Positions 20,001 to 30,067 of a DNA stretch of 64,000 nucleotides are shown piece after piece. Both the position numbers and the translations under genes were made by a program. The stretch comes from Steinernema hermaphroditum. Lineage: Eukaryota > Nematoda > Chromadorea > Rhabditida > Steinernematidae. Where the stretch lies: NCBI GenBank assembly GCA_030435675.1, contig CM059621.1, positions 9,486,001 through 9,550,000 of the forward strand. Reading direction: 5' to 3'. Each line of letters starts with the position of its first letter. The stretch's first letter is position 1. Under the pieces are notes generated by a model. It did no database searches. It was not told the origin of the DNA and saw nothing but the letters and a program-made list of their open reading frames with translations.

Positions 20001-23000
20001 AGGGATATCACGCGAATCTCAAAATTCTACAAGCAAATCAATATTTCCTGGTTAATTTCGAGTCGATTAAGCCCAAAATTGTCGAAATTGAACGTGTGCA
20101 CGAGAAGTGATGTTCTTTTTTATCTCCGGATGCCGCGATAGCAGAGTTCAGTCCCTGTTTTTGAGGTTGTTCCTCGCTTTAACTCCATGTCCGCGGGCTT
20201 TCTGGCCAAGAACTGAATGCAACCAAGGTTTATCAACAACATAGAACAAGATACAAAGTACAAATCATTCATCAGAAAGATCAGAATCACTATCAGACTC
20301 AGGGATACGGTAGTCCATACCGGAGAAAGAGGAGCTATGTAAATCTAGATATGCTTGTTCAACCTTTCTAGTGTGCTCGAAAATGTTTCTAAAAAAACTG
20401 GGCGGTGTTGTTCCAAAACTTGTTCGCATGTGAGCCATGACAGTATGGATTTTGTCCTTATGTTTCGTTTTTTTACGGGTGTACTCTTTGGCATGTGCCC
20501 ATAACATCTCGATCGGATTGAGATCACAGTGGTACGGAGGACAGTTCCACTCCTGACTCTCTACACCTCTCGTCGACGAACCGTGATATGAAAGAATCTC
20601 GTCCCCCCAGCCCAATATAATTGATCGAGTTTTTCGATCTCCAGGCCTTTAGTCCAGGCATAACTCTGGTTAATCCTGTGATCAGCCTTTATATATTTTC
20701 AGTTCTTGGCCAGAGAGCCCGCGGACATGGAGTTAAAGAGAGGAACAACCTCAAAAACAAGGACTGATCTCTGCTATCGCGGCATCCGGAGATAAAAAAG
20801 AACATCACTTCTCGTGCACACGTTCAATTTCGACAATTTTGGGCTTAATCAACTCGAAATTAACCAGGGAATATTGATTTGCTTGTAGAATTTTGAGATT
20901 CGCGTGATATCCCTGTCAAAAGTGCGCAAACTTGCAGACGATCTGCAAATTCCACGGTTTCCCATTGTAAAATGGAAGACCACACGCCATGTTGGCGTTG
21001 CGCGCGCAAAAAAAGGCGTTGTGGGACCAAATCGAAAAAAAATGCCCCCAATTTTTAATGCGACTATACAGTCGAGGCGATCGTATTTCGGAGATTTCCA
21101 AAACCCACGCCTAAAACATTCGCCTTTCTTACGAGCTCCCTCACATGGTCGACCTCTTGACTAGATCAGCGCACCAACTTTCACCCTTCTTGTCCTAGCA
21201 CATGTTGATCTTTGAGTTTGTGAGCAGGACTTGCGACACCTTGTTGTAGTCTAGGTTGAGGGTCGCCGTCGGACGCTGGTCAAAGCTGTAAATATTTTTG
21301 GACTCTTGAGGTCAGGAAACTCGGCGGCAAACTATGTGCGACAGCACTGTACAAACGCTAAATCTGCGTTGTGAACACAGTTATAGGTGAAGAGCTGAGG
21401 GTTCAGATTCTTAAGCCTGATGCACGAAATTGTTGAGATTTGGTCGACGCAGCAATGGGTATGACCGTTCAGAGGGCCAGCTGAGTGCAATCCAGGTACT
21501 ACTTCTGTCAACAAAGCAGTTCATATCCATAAAATGCTTCACTTACGGACTAGCGATAGAAAGAAAAACACGACAGGAGCAGCGTTGTACATCTTACTTG
21601 ATCTGAAGCTTTGGGAATTCAGCAAGAAGACGTTCTGTGTGCGCGGCTATTGAAATGTAACCTAATCCTTCCGCACACTTTATGGTGCTGACCACAGTGA
21701 AGTGACCGCAGTGTGAAGTTTGCTATCGTAATTGAGAGGGTCACTCTAATTGTGCACGATTTTCTTTTTTGATATCGCACTTTCATTTACAGTCCTCGAT
21801 AACTGTTTCGTTAGGAGGTGAAGGGGAAGGATACGGTGAAATAATTTAATTTCGATTAATCTCGCTAGAACAACTTCGCGCACAATTTCATATCCCTTGC
21901 TTTCTTACTGTCGTACTCCACCGTCGCCTGGCTGGACCTAAACTTGCACTCATAATATTCATTCTTTGGGAGGCCAGCACTTGCCAACTGCTACAATATC
22001 CACATGTTTTTCGGCAAATGCGGAAAGCCAAGGCTGCGTGTGTGCAGGTGACTTGGCGCTGTGACCAGCGCTCCTCTTTATCGATAAAGGTCCTGCAAAA
22101 GTGGGAACTGTGGCGATCGAAGCAAGTCTCTGTTTCCTCGGACACGTGAAGCAGAAGGTTGTACACGTCGAGGTTGTAGAGTTCAGTGGAATTGCGTCCT
22201 GGATGAGTTTTGGGGACCGGGGCCAGAGCGGCACTGTACCTCTCATGAGTGGTTCGTCTTCGTAGAAATGACACGTGTTGCAGCACTGTAGAAAGCTGAA
22301 GTCGGCGTTTTGGCGACAGGCGTTGACGAAGCCTTCTTGGTTTCTTTGGTATAGAGCTCTGCACACTCCCGATGAGAGCATGTCCACACAGCAAGGTGTG
22401 CTCTTTGCCGGAGCAAACTGGCTGCGCATGACAGAGTAGGGCATGGTGCCTGGAATGTGAGGAAGTAGGTGCGCGATTCGGTCACTTCGCTCTACCCAGA
22501 AGGGAAGCGTCGAAGCTTAGGGCCACTGGAATTGAGGCAACCAGAAGAATAGCGCCCAAGACGTTTGCCATGGTGATGCGCATAGTAAGATAATCTTTGG
22601 GTTGTTATATGTGAAGATTTGTTTGCTTATTACTTGATTCTGGTTATGATTAACGCGTCCGAAAAGCGCTTTCTTTGTTTGTGTCGAGTGTGCTTAGCTC
22701 AGAGTTCATCGACAAGTTATGAAGAGCAAACAAATCGTTTCGAGAGTGGCCGCTTCCCACGGAATGCGCGACCTCGCTAGGTTAGGACCGCTGCAAGCAG
22801 CAACCCCAGCCAGTAATTGTTGCGCTGCTCTGAGGATCGAATCTGTCACGTTGTTGCCAAAATTGCAGCTGTTTGCTTTCGGAGACGAAGTAGCACTGCT
22901 GTGGACGCGAAGATTACAGTTCGAGGGCGTAATTCTGCGAAGATGTACCCTTGAGTACCTCATCTAAAAAAATGCCTCGTGTTCGTTGGCACGCATATGT

Positions 23001-24286
23001 AACTCTCAATATCTACTTTTCAGGTCAAAGTTCAAACTTTGGTGTGCTTGGGGAAGCTAATGCCATCGCTCGAGCCGTGGATGATCACCGAGCAAATAAT
23101 CCCCACTCTTCCGAAGATCAACAGCAAAGAACCAGGAATTCTGATGGCGATCTTAGGTGAGTCTTGGCATGTACGAAGATCGTTCGACGAAGATCGTTAA
23201 GGCATTTACAAACTGGCGACTGAGATGGAGCACTCTGCGCTTTCCCGAGAACAGATGGCAAAAAGCGTTCTGCCCTTCTTGATGGCCACATCCGTGGAGA
23301 ATACGCTGAATTTGTCCCAGTTTGACCAGTACATAGGACTGATCAAGAAGATGCTCGCGAAAGTAGAAACGGAGCAACGGTCACGCCTGCAGCAGTTGAG
23401 CGCCAGTCAGGAGGAACAAAGGTACACGGATCAAGAAATTCTGCTTTTCAAGGTCATTGTAGGAGTGTTAAGGATTTTATATCGGTCCTCGAGCAGCGTG
23501 ATGCTGCAAAAGTGGTGCGTTTCGATGTCTCCCTACTTGACCCAACATGCTTTTGTTGTAGGTTGAGCGAAACTTCGACGGATTGATCGATATTCCCAAC
23601 GCCGCCAGTAACCACTATGGCGGATCGACTCAAACGAATGGGGCAATCAAGAATACGGTATTCGGAGTATGTGGAACACCAAATAACTTTCTTTGTTTCA
23701 GGGTCCTTTAAGCCTGGAGGAGAAGAAGCGCTTGGCCGCAGAGCAAGAAGCCAACCTGGCACTCCGTTCTCAGACTTCCCTTCTGAATTCAAAATCTTCG
23801 AATAGTTCGGCGCCCTCATTCAACGACATGATGCGCAATATGAATCAGAAACCATCTGCGTCTGCTTCCGACCGCGATCTCTCTGCGTTTCTACCGCCTC
23901 CACCGTCTTCCATTCCGGCCGTGCGTCCATCGTCGACGTCGAGATGTGTCGGCGATACTCTCGGACTCCCCCAAACCGCAGCTTTCAACGCCGCGCCTTC
24001 TAGCAGCCTGACGGGACTCGACGACCTCTTTTCCAACAGCAAGATCTCTGGCCCCGTCCCACGGAAACTCGTGCAATCTCCATCGGTTTCCAATCCCATC
24101 AATCGTCTCCCAACTTCTAAGCCCGCTGCCAACAAGATGGATCTTTCCGCCTTCGACAGTCTCATCGCTTTCCCATCGGCGTCCACGAATCGGCCGGTGA
24201 CCAGAACGCCCGTGGTCCCGTCGATGAACGACGTACTCAGGCCCACGCCCAAACAGAAGGACCCCTTCGACGATCTTTTGGGATAG
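17067..24286 (+). CDS. scyl2: SCY1-like pseudokinase 2 (SCYL2)
   Basis: Exons 17067-17152, 17194-17581, 17622-17771, 17818-18150, 18196-18321, 18368-18544, 18602-18724, 18772-18885, 23024-23156, 23202-about 23452, 23562-about 23613 and 23702-24286. The start MDYFNKFKSRV and the order of segments follow human SCYL2: a protein-kinase-like domain, a HEAT-like helical region and a low-complexity C-terminal tail. The catalytic HRD is HRN and DFG is replaced by DFC, so phosphotransfer is doubtful; SCYL2 is a clathrin-coat and endosome/Golgi trafficking factor. The C-terminal run DPFDDLLG suits clathrin/adaptor binding. Intron 8 is 4,138 bp and holds transposons and two antisense genes; the other introns are 40-50 bp apart from one of about 110. 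The donor near 23452-23458 is ambiguous. AATAAA lies at 24417-24422. Confidence 0.9.
19635..19827. mobile_element. palindromic MITE, family TAGTCCATT (copy 2)
   Basis: Same element as 4590-4785, with the same length and arm sequence and about 10 percent divergence by eye. The left flank is TA; the right flank reads TT, so the duplication has decayed or the end has changed. It abuts the left arm of the Tc1-like remnant. Confidence 0.7.
19850..21068. mobile_element. Tc1/mariner-like remnant with ~370-bp inverted repeats
   Basis: Arms about 19850-20215 and 20696-21068 are near-identical reverse complements, meeting unique DNA at CATTAAAAAATTGG on the outside. The 480-bp centre holds a transposase C-terminal fragment on the minus strand. 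Unusually long repeats relative to the centre indicate an internally deleted element. Confidence 0.65.
20265..20615 (-). pseudogene. DDE_3-type transposase C-terminal fragment
   Basis: The fragment contains CPPYHCDLNPIEMLWAHAK, the signature around the third catalytic acidic residue of Tc1/mariner transposases (compare the usual PPYSPDLNPIE), followed by a helical tail ending in an SDSDSDLSDE acidic run. The N-terminal helix-turn-helix and the first two catalytic aspartates are absent between the inverted repeats, so it is not a functional enzyme. Confidence 0.7.
21332..21592 (-). CDS. secreted single-ShKT-domain protein, truncated at the last cysteine
   Basis: Two exons, 21592-21547 and 21504-21332, encode 72 residues: a hydrophobic signal peptide (MYNAAPVVFFFLSLV) and one ShKT domain, HCCVDQISTISC...NCVHNADLAFVQCCRT. 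The stop codon falls exactly where the paralogue next door has the final TC of the domain (QCCNTC), so the sixth cysteine is missing. ShKT domains are common in nematode secreted proteins and do not by themselves imply a toxin. It lies antisense within the large SCYL2 intron, downstream of a two-domain relative. Confidence 0.6.
21888..22583 (-). CDS. secreted protein with two ShKT domains
   Basis: Three exons, 22583-22496, 22449-22240 and 22198-21888, join in phase to 202 residues. A signal peptide (ANVLGAILLVASIPVALS) is followed by ShKT domain 1 (TPCCVDMLSSGVC to LQCCNTC), a linker with an N-glycosylation site (RNST) and ShKT domain 2 (TCFDRHSSHFC to ICRKTCGYC), then a basic tail. Introns are 46 and 41 nt. 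An alternative start at the second Met (22571) shortens the leader by four residues. The role is unknown; secretion is the only safe inference. It is nested antisense in an SCYL2 intron beside a single-domain paralogue, suggesting local duplication. Confidence 0.75.
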
Positions 24287-24416
24287 AGTTGTATATAACG
24301 CCAACGGGTATCACCTACAATTTCTTTCGCATTTCCTAGTCTCGCGTATTGTTTATTTATTCTAATAATATATCGTAATAGAGCTTCTAATCCACCCAGG
24401 TTGTGACACCTTTGCA

Positions 24417-24422
24417 AATAAA
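24417..24422 (+). terminator. SCYL2 polyadenylation signal
   Basis: AATAAA lies 131 bp after the SCYL2 stop codon and is the first good signal on this strand. Confidence 0.5.
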
Positions 24423-24879
24423 AAGAGCTTGGAACAACGTGACCAAGAAGAGGACCAGAGGTTCGGCGGCGGAGGGCGGAGCCGCGTGGTTAGGCCCTAC
24501 GCGGGCGTTCGCTTTCACTCGACGCTGGTGCCACGGAATGCTCTTCGCGATTCTGCAGCGGAAAGCTGCCGAGCGCCGTTGCCGAAAGGCGCCTTCGTCA
24601 CCGAAGCCCTCGCTTTCCCGGCTGCTCTTCCTGCTACTTAGCGTGCGGGCGTCGAAACCAAGGAACACGAAGCAGTGAGAGGTTAGTATCGCCAAGGTGT
24701 ACTTAATCCGCGAGTGATTCCAGCCGGATAGTTTGCTGATCGACGCGGTGAATTCGAGGAAGCGACAGGCGGAATGGGCGTTGAGAAGGGAAAACAAATG
24801 TGCCTTAACCTTGTGCTTAAATGAAAAGTTTATTCGAGAGGTGCGCGGGGGCAACGAATGCGCGTTCTAAAAATGCGCT

Positions 24880-25120
24880 TCAGCTGGTCGAGGAGCGAAG
24901 TTCGCTTCTGTCGTACTCGATGACGCCTTGCGCGCTTGATGATTTCCTCCGTCGCCTTCTTATTTTCTGAAACGGGACTCGAGAAGAACTCACGAGATCT
25001 TACCGTAGGATACATGTGGTTTTCCGTGCAGCACGAGCAGAGGCAACATGGGCAAGGTGTCACAGGAAAGGACAAGGAGTACGCCTTAAGTAGCGGTGTT
25101 GTGTTTGTCCTCTCTTCCAT
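24880..25120 (-). CDS. 67-residue cysteine-cluster protein
   Basis: Two exons, 25120-25004 and 24966-24880, are separated by a 37-nt intron with donor ACG|GTAAGA and acceptor CGTTTCAG. The product starts MEERTNTTPLLKAY, contains CPCCLCSCC, and after the junction has a basic RRRRRKSSS run and the C-terminus GVIEYDRSELRSSTS. An AATAAA on this strand at 24833-24828 fits the 3' end. The Cys cluster could be palmitoylated or metal-binding; no family is recognised. The reading without splicing is longer but would stop on the polyadenylation signal, so the spliced model is preferred. Confidence 0.5.
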
Positions 25121-25288
25121 TTGGGAAGTAAACACTCAGTCCATCAAAACAAACTTCCATTTCGCGTGCCTCGAACAGCGTGACCCGTGACCAGGGGTAG
25201 GTTAGTGCAAAAATTAGAAGGAATTTCACTCAAATTAGATATATGTACAGAGTGACAGAAAATGCGAAAACGGTGACAGTAAGAAAGC

Positions 25289-27141
25289 TCATTGCTGGTC
25301 GAGGTGTGGCATCAGTCCGGGCTGCACGAGTTGGCCGTACGCTGAAACGGGCGCCGGTGGCGCGTAGGAGGGCGAAGAGTAGGCGGAGTGGGGCTGTTCC
25401 ATCGGTGGAGGCTGCGGGTGCATCTGGGGATGGGGCTGCTCCATCGAGTTCACCCGGATGAGCTGCGCCGTCGGCGAGGAGTTCGGGTTGGCGCCATCTG
25501 AAGAAGAGAACGCTCAGCCCAACTCTAAAGAATACACTCACTGTGAAGCATCCTCTGTTGGGAGATGAGCCTTTGGGGCATTGGAGTGACAGTTAGGCCC
25601 GGAACGCGGCTCTGGTGCTGCGGACTCATCATGCCGCCGTCGGTTTTGACGGCAATACCGGAGGTTATGGGCATCGCTCTGTGGCCTCGGTGTCCGTACA
25701 TCTGCTGTTCGCTGGGAACGCTGGCGCCACCTTCGTTGGCGCTGATGAGTTGTCTCGCCTGTGAGTACATCTGGTTCTGGAGCGCCGTGCGTACCGTCAC
25801 CCCGGGATTCAGCTCCCCGGCGTTCGGCATCTGCTGGTTCTGTACCAGGTACTGCTGCTGGGACATGACGCTCGGGTTCTGCGAGGGCGATACACTGGAT
25901 GGCTGCGCTACGTAGCTCGGACTTTGGTAGTTGTCCTAAAGGAGGAGTCAGTGACAGAATCCCTGAAAGAACGCACGTTCAGCGAAATGGTACTTGGGTC
26001 CACGGACGGCGGCTGGACGATCCGCTGGTGGGAGGACTGCACGTGGTTTTGCAATCCGGAAGTTGTCTTGTAGCGCTTCGTGCAGAACTGGCACTTGTAT
26101 GGCCTGAAAGGAGGAAAGTGAATAATGAGCTCGGCAGACTGACTCACTTCTGGGAATTTTTGGACGGCGGCTTCTCTGCAGAATTCTGCCCTGGAGAAGG
26201 CGCTCCCGAAATCGGGGTTGCTCGTCCAGTGGACGTTTCACCGGAGGAGGGCTGATTCTGCTGCTGGTGTGACATTCGCATATGGTAGCGAACGCCCTGA
26301 GAGTTCTTGTATCGCTTCGTACAGCCTGGGTAGCTGCACTTGAACTTCTTTTCTTCATTTACATCGACTCTGAAGAAGAGCTGAGAGTTAATCAAGGGAT
26401 ATCCAGCTTACGGAGCGGGGAGCGCCGAGGGCTGCTGCGGTTGTTGCTGCTGGAGGGGCTTCATTGGTACACTGTACGGATCGGCGTAAGCGGTGGGCAT
26501 TGGCGCGCACGGCTGCATTGGAGACTGTGTGGAGGACATCGGCTGCTGCATATGTTGCTGCTGGTAGTTGGCGTAGCGCATGGCAGCCTGTTGTTGTTGT
26601 TGTTGTTGCTGGACGGCCTTCTGCTCGAAGGCAGCCGACTCGTTGGAGATCCTTTGCATGAGCTGGCTGATCTGGTGCTTCTCGTCTTCCAGGTCGTCGG
26701 CGAGGCCCGTCGTCGTCTGTGGGTTCGGCTTCTTGAACAGGTTATACACGATCCGGCGACGTTCCCGAGTCACTGGCGTCGGTGGCGGTATGTCGTAATT
26801 TGTCCTGAAGGAGCAGTCAGAGCCTGGGAAAGGCGCGGAGCTACCTGGAGACGATGCACATGGCAATCTTGGTCGGGAATGAGTTCGAATTCTCGGCGAT
26901 GATCGACGCAGTCGAGACGCCCTTTCCGGCGGTCTTCCGGATCTCGTCCTCGATGCGTATCTTCCGCTCCTCGTCGAACGCCTCCTTCGCGGCAACTGAA
27001 ACTCGAGCAAGCATTATATAATCTCGCGGAGAAGAGAAAAGAGTTACCGACGTGCGTCGCCTCGATGTGCGTCGCGAGGTCGTACTGGTCACGGAACCAT
27101 AGACCGCACTTCCTGAATCGACACTCCATCGGCTCGAACAT
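25289..27141 (-). CDS. JAZF1-type C2H2 zinc-finger protein
   Basis: Seven exons (27141-27048, 26995-26845, 26804-26412, 26369-26148, 26103-25977, 25935-25542, 25497-25289) join in phase to 529 residues. Three zinc fingers follow the JAZF1/SFP1 layout: an N-terminal one starting MECRFRKCGLWF with THIEATH, then after about 200 residues KCSYPGCTKRYKNSQG, then KCQFCTKRYKTTSG. In animals JAZF1 is a nuclear transcriptional cofactor of NuA4/TIP60-type chromatin complexes. Between the first and second fingers are a conserved helical block and a polyglutamine tract; the C-terminal 200 residues are Gln/Pro/Met-rich and disordered. The paired helical block (ERKIRIEDEIRKTAGKG) is intact. Length exceeds that of the vertebrate protein because of the low-complexity tail. 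Confidence 0.8.
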
Positions 27142-27224
27142 CCTGGAAGTGTTCGGAATTCGCAGAAAACGAACGGAATCAGAGCGAGAAGCGCATCGCG
27201 GAGTCGATTGCCAGGCACGCGATG

Positions 27225-27272
27225 CTGTGGTGCTCTCACGTTATATATCGCTGTCGATCACTTCTAGTGAGT
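27225..27272. repeat. solo terminus of the MULE-like family
   Basis: About 45 bp match the right end of the 357-4376 element (GTGGTGCTCTCAC, ATCGCTGTCG, ACTTCTAGT) with a few changes. No partner is nearby. It sits about 90 bp upstream of the JAZF1-like start codon. Confidence 0.5.
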
Positions 27273-27289
27273 CGACTCCGAGCCACAAC

Positions 27290-28720
27290 ACGGCGTGTCA
27301 GCGCCATTGAAAAGCGGGCAAAATCGTGTCTCGGTCGTTTTCTTCTCATCGTGTCAGGAACCACAAAACACTCGTCATATTTTGTGCATTTCGACAGTTA
27401 TTCATGACTTTCTCTACACAGGACAGTCGATCAAAATCCGCAAAATATACATTCAGGTTTGTGCACTAGAGCCTGCTGAACATTTTGCGCACTGGCTGTG
27501 CGGAAAGAGATATTTCGGTTACTACCGCTGGACATTTATCGTCAGAAAAGGCGCGTTCTGCAGTAAATTGCAGATTTCTCTGCGAAGAAGGATTAAATCA
27601 AAATTCATAAGACAAATCTCTGCGCCTTTCTCTCGCGAACATTTTATGGGCCGAACGAGGAAGAGACACGCTGGCCTGAAAGAGCTATTTCGCGTCTATG
27701 ACCGGGCACTTTTGATTTTTGGACTAAATTTCAGATTTCTCTGTGTGGAATGTACTAAATCGAAATTTATGGGATCGATGTATGCACTAAAGCCTGTTAA
27801 GCATTTTGCGCTCCGAACGAGCGCAAACTACCCAGCGTGCGCAGAGTTATTGCGATTCTAAAGGGCCAGTTATAGTTGCGGAAACAGTTTCCGGATTTTG
27901 CTTGAAAACTGTTTCCGCCCCGGAAACTGTTTCCGGAAACAGTTTTTTGAACTATAACCGACACTGGAAACAGTTTGAGGGAAACTGTTTCCGCAACTAT
28001 AACTGGCCCTTAAGACTGGGCATTTTTCCGCCGAAGATAGCACGTTCTACAGTGAATTGCAGATTTCTCTGCGTACAAGGCCTTAAATCAAAATTCATAA
28101 GACAAATCTGTGCGTTTTCCTATCGCGAACATTTTTTGTGCCGAATGAGTACCAAACGCGTTGGCCTGAAAAAGTTATTATGCTTGGAAGTAGGGCAAAT
28201 CACAGAAGCTCCAGAAATTTCTTGAATTTCCACAGTTCTTCGAAAATGCGTGGAGTGGAACTTTGCTTTGGAATGCGCGGCATTTTGAGGGCAACACGAG
28301 CACCGTTACCGACCATAATCAATGCAAATCTGAAGATACGAGTTACTGAAGAAATTTTCGACTTTTTGAGCCATTTTTTGTTGTTCCTCGAACTTTTCTC
28401 GACATACAGGATATTAAATCAAAATCCAAAGGCGGGATCGGTGGCAAATTCTCTGCTGAGCATTTTGCAGACCGACTCACTGAGATCTATTGCGTATTGA
28501 AAAAGTTTGTCCACTTCTACGGATTAGTATTTTGGCTCAAAAATGGCATGGTTCAGCGCTAGAATGCAGATTTCTCCGCGAAGAAGTCGAATGTGCAAAA
28601 TCCAATACACGAATCGATGGTAAATTCTCTGCTGAGCATTTTGCGACCCGGTTGGAGAAGATTGTATGGGAATTGAGAAAGTTTATCCATTTTAACGGTG
28701 TGGCTTTCATGGACTTCTAT
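27290..28720. repeat. diverged dispersed/tandem repeat field
   Basis: Blocks such as GCAGATTTCTCTGCG, AAATCAAAATTCATAAGAC and CTGCTGAACATTTTGCGC recur around 27470-27620, 27740-27810, 28055-28130, 28450 and 28570-28640 in the same order and strand. They look like four or so decayed copies of one unit of several hundred bp. Long open frames across it are chance. Confidence 0.5.
27862..28010. mobile_element. 149-bp TAA-flanked palindromic MITE
   Basis: The ends AGGGCCAGTTATAGTTGCGG and reverse complement are flanked by TAA on both sides. The inside consists of repeated GGAAACAGTTTCC palindromes. The 3-bp TAA duplication fits PIF/Harbinger-type mobilisation. Confidence 0.7.
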
Positions 28721-28898
28721 GGAAGTCTCAGAAATTTTTACAATTTTTTTTTCGATTTCACCAGTGGAATGTCCGCGCTGACACGCCATGACAACTTTAT
28801 TTCTGGCCGAACCAACAGAGAAACCGACATTTGCAAGTGCGTTGTAATACAACGGCGCAGAGTCTCACACAACGACAAACGGAAATGTATCACAACAC

Positions 28899-29520
28899 TC
28901 ACTTCTCCTTCATCTTCGACTTTTCGGTCGCAGTCATCTCCTTCTGATCCTTGAAAGACTGCGTGGGCGCCGCGTCGGAGCTCGTCTGGCCCCTATCCTG
29001 CGCCTTGGCCGTTGTCTTCTTCGTCGACGGCTGCGTCTTCTGGATGGGCAGCGCCAGCTCCGTCGAATCCTGCTGAGTTATGCTCGATTCTTCGGGCGTC
29101 ACATCCGTCTAAGGCTCGTAGAGGCAGCGGTTCGTGCGGTAGGACCTCTAGGACTCACCTTGATGTTCTCGACGATGTTCCTTCCATTCGCCTTCTGCTG
29201 AGGGAACTCCTTCCGCTCCGTCGCCTTCTCGAAGACAAGTTTGTTGTCAGCCTGGAGAAGCGGATTCGTGTTGAGGGTGTCGCCTCCAGGCGACATCCTC
29301 TGTGGCGCCTCCCTAGTCGTGAAGTGGCCATCGGGGAACAGACGCCGGAACATCCCGAAGTGGTAGAGGGCGAGCGCGAAGAAGAAGAACAACATCGAGG
29401 AGCCGAAGACGATTGCCGTAAACTTCTGAAGCCCCGTTTAGCGTCTTCTGGGTGCCTCAGCCTTACCGCAAAGTGGATGAACTCCTCGAGCCTATCGTCG
29501 ACGGCGCCCATCCGTAGCAT
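28899..29520 (-). CDS. single-pass membrane protein, function unknown
   Basis: Three exons (29520-29467, 29425-29159, 29108-28899), all in phase 0, encode 176 residues. A short N-terminus (GAVDDRLEEFIHF) leads into one hydrophobic segment (IVFGSSMLFFFFALALYHFG), then a Lys/Gln/Thr-rich hydrophilic tail ending in KEK. Topology and function are not evident. The start lies 134 bp downstream of the stop of the neuropeptide-like gene on the same strand, with an AATAAA between them, which is the spacing seen in nematode operons. Confidence 0.65.
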
Positions 29521-29570
29521 CGTGTCAGAAGCACGACCGCTTCGCGGGATCGACTCTCACAAATAAACTC

Positions 29571-29576
29571 TTTATT
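29571..29576 (-). terminator. polyadenylation signal between two minus-strand genes
   Basis: TTTATT on the plus strand gives AATAAA on the minus strand, 79 bp after the neuropeptide-like stop codon and about 50 bp before the next ATG. Confidence 0.5.
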
Positions 29577-29654
29577 GAAGCGACTCGCGATCACAAAGTC
29601 TCTTTCAAGTCAAGCAACATTCCAACAACCGGCCCTTCGAGGTACGGTAGATCC

Positions 29655-30067
29655 TTAGCGCCTTCCGAGGCGGAGGATCATGTCTTCGAGGTTGTCGGCC
29701 GCGGCATTCCGCTTCCCGAACTTAATGGTGAAGTCGGCGGTCGGGTCGTTGAAGAGCTCGAGATCCGAGTTCCGCTTGCTACCGTACCACCTGTCAACGT
29801 CGGTTGCCCGCTTCGACGCCTGTCCGGCACCGTACTGCTGTGCCAGGCTGAAATCGTCTCCACGGTAAGAGGAATACGGTACGAAGCGCACCTGTTGAGT
29901 CCGTGGTCGGCGTACTGTGCCATGAAGAAGTTCCTCTTGGCGGGCAGTCGGTTAAGCATGCGCATCATGTACCAGTTCTGCAGGGGGTTGGCTCCGGGCT
30001 TCGCCTCGGCGGCGAGGTTCAAGGAGAACGCGGCGACAAACAGGCCGAAGACGGGCGCCGGGTGCAT
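29655..30067 (-). CDS. neuropeptide-like precursor
   Basis: Two exons, 30067-29892 and 29847-29655, are separated by a 44-nt intron and give 122 residues. A hydrophobic signal peptide is followed by five KR or RR cleavage sites. Predicted products include ATDVDRWYGS, a 19-residue peptide ending ADFTIKF with FGKR processing to a C-terminal Phe-amide, and NAAADNLEDMILRL ending in GRR, which would give a Leu-amide. The amidation signals G+KR and G+RR support a secreted peptide precursor. The last peptide is vaguely like PDF-type peptides in length and its Asn/Asp-rich start, but not enough to assign it. I do not know the family. Confidence 0.65.

Larger units (their letters stand above)
18886..23023 (+). 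other. 4.1-kb SCYL2 intron hosting genes and transposons
   Basis: The donor TCA|GTGAGT at 18886 and acceptor TTTTCAG ending 23023 join Ser to Val in phase, restoring the conserved block between the NAMKNQLLPKLL helix and QTLVCLGKL. The intron contains a MITE, a Tc1-like remnant with long inverted repeats and two minus-strand ShKT genes. 18950-19630 has no recognisable feature. Confidence 0.8.

Noticed and set aside
21888..22583. Venom or toxin gene because of ShKT domains
   Set aside because: ShKT domains are widespread in ordinary nematode secreted proteins; nothing here indicates toxicity.
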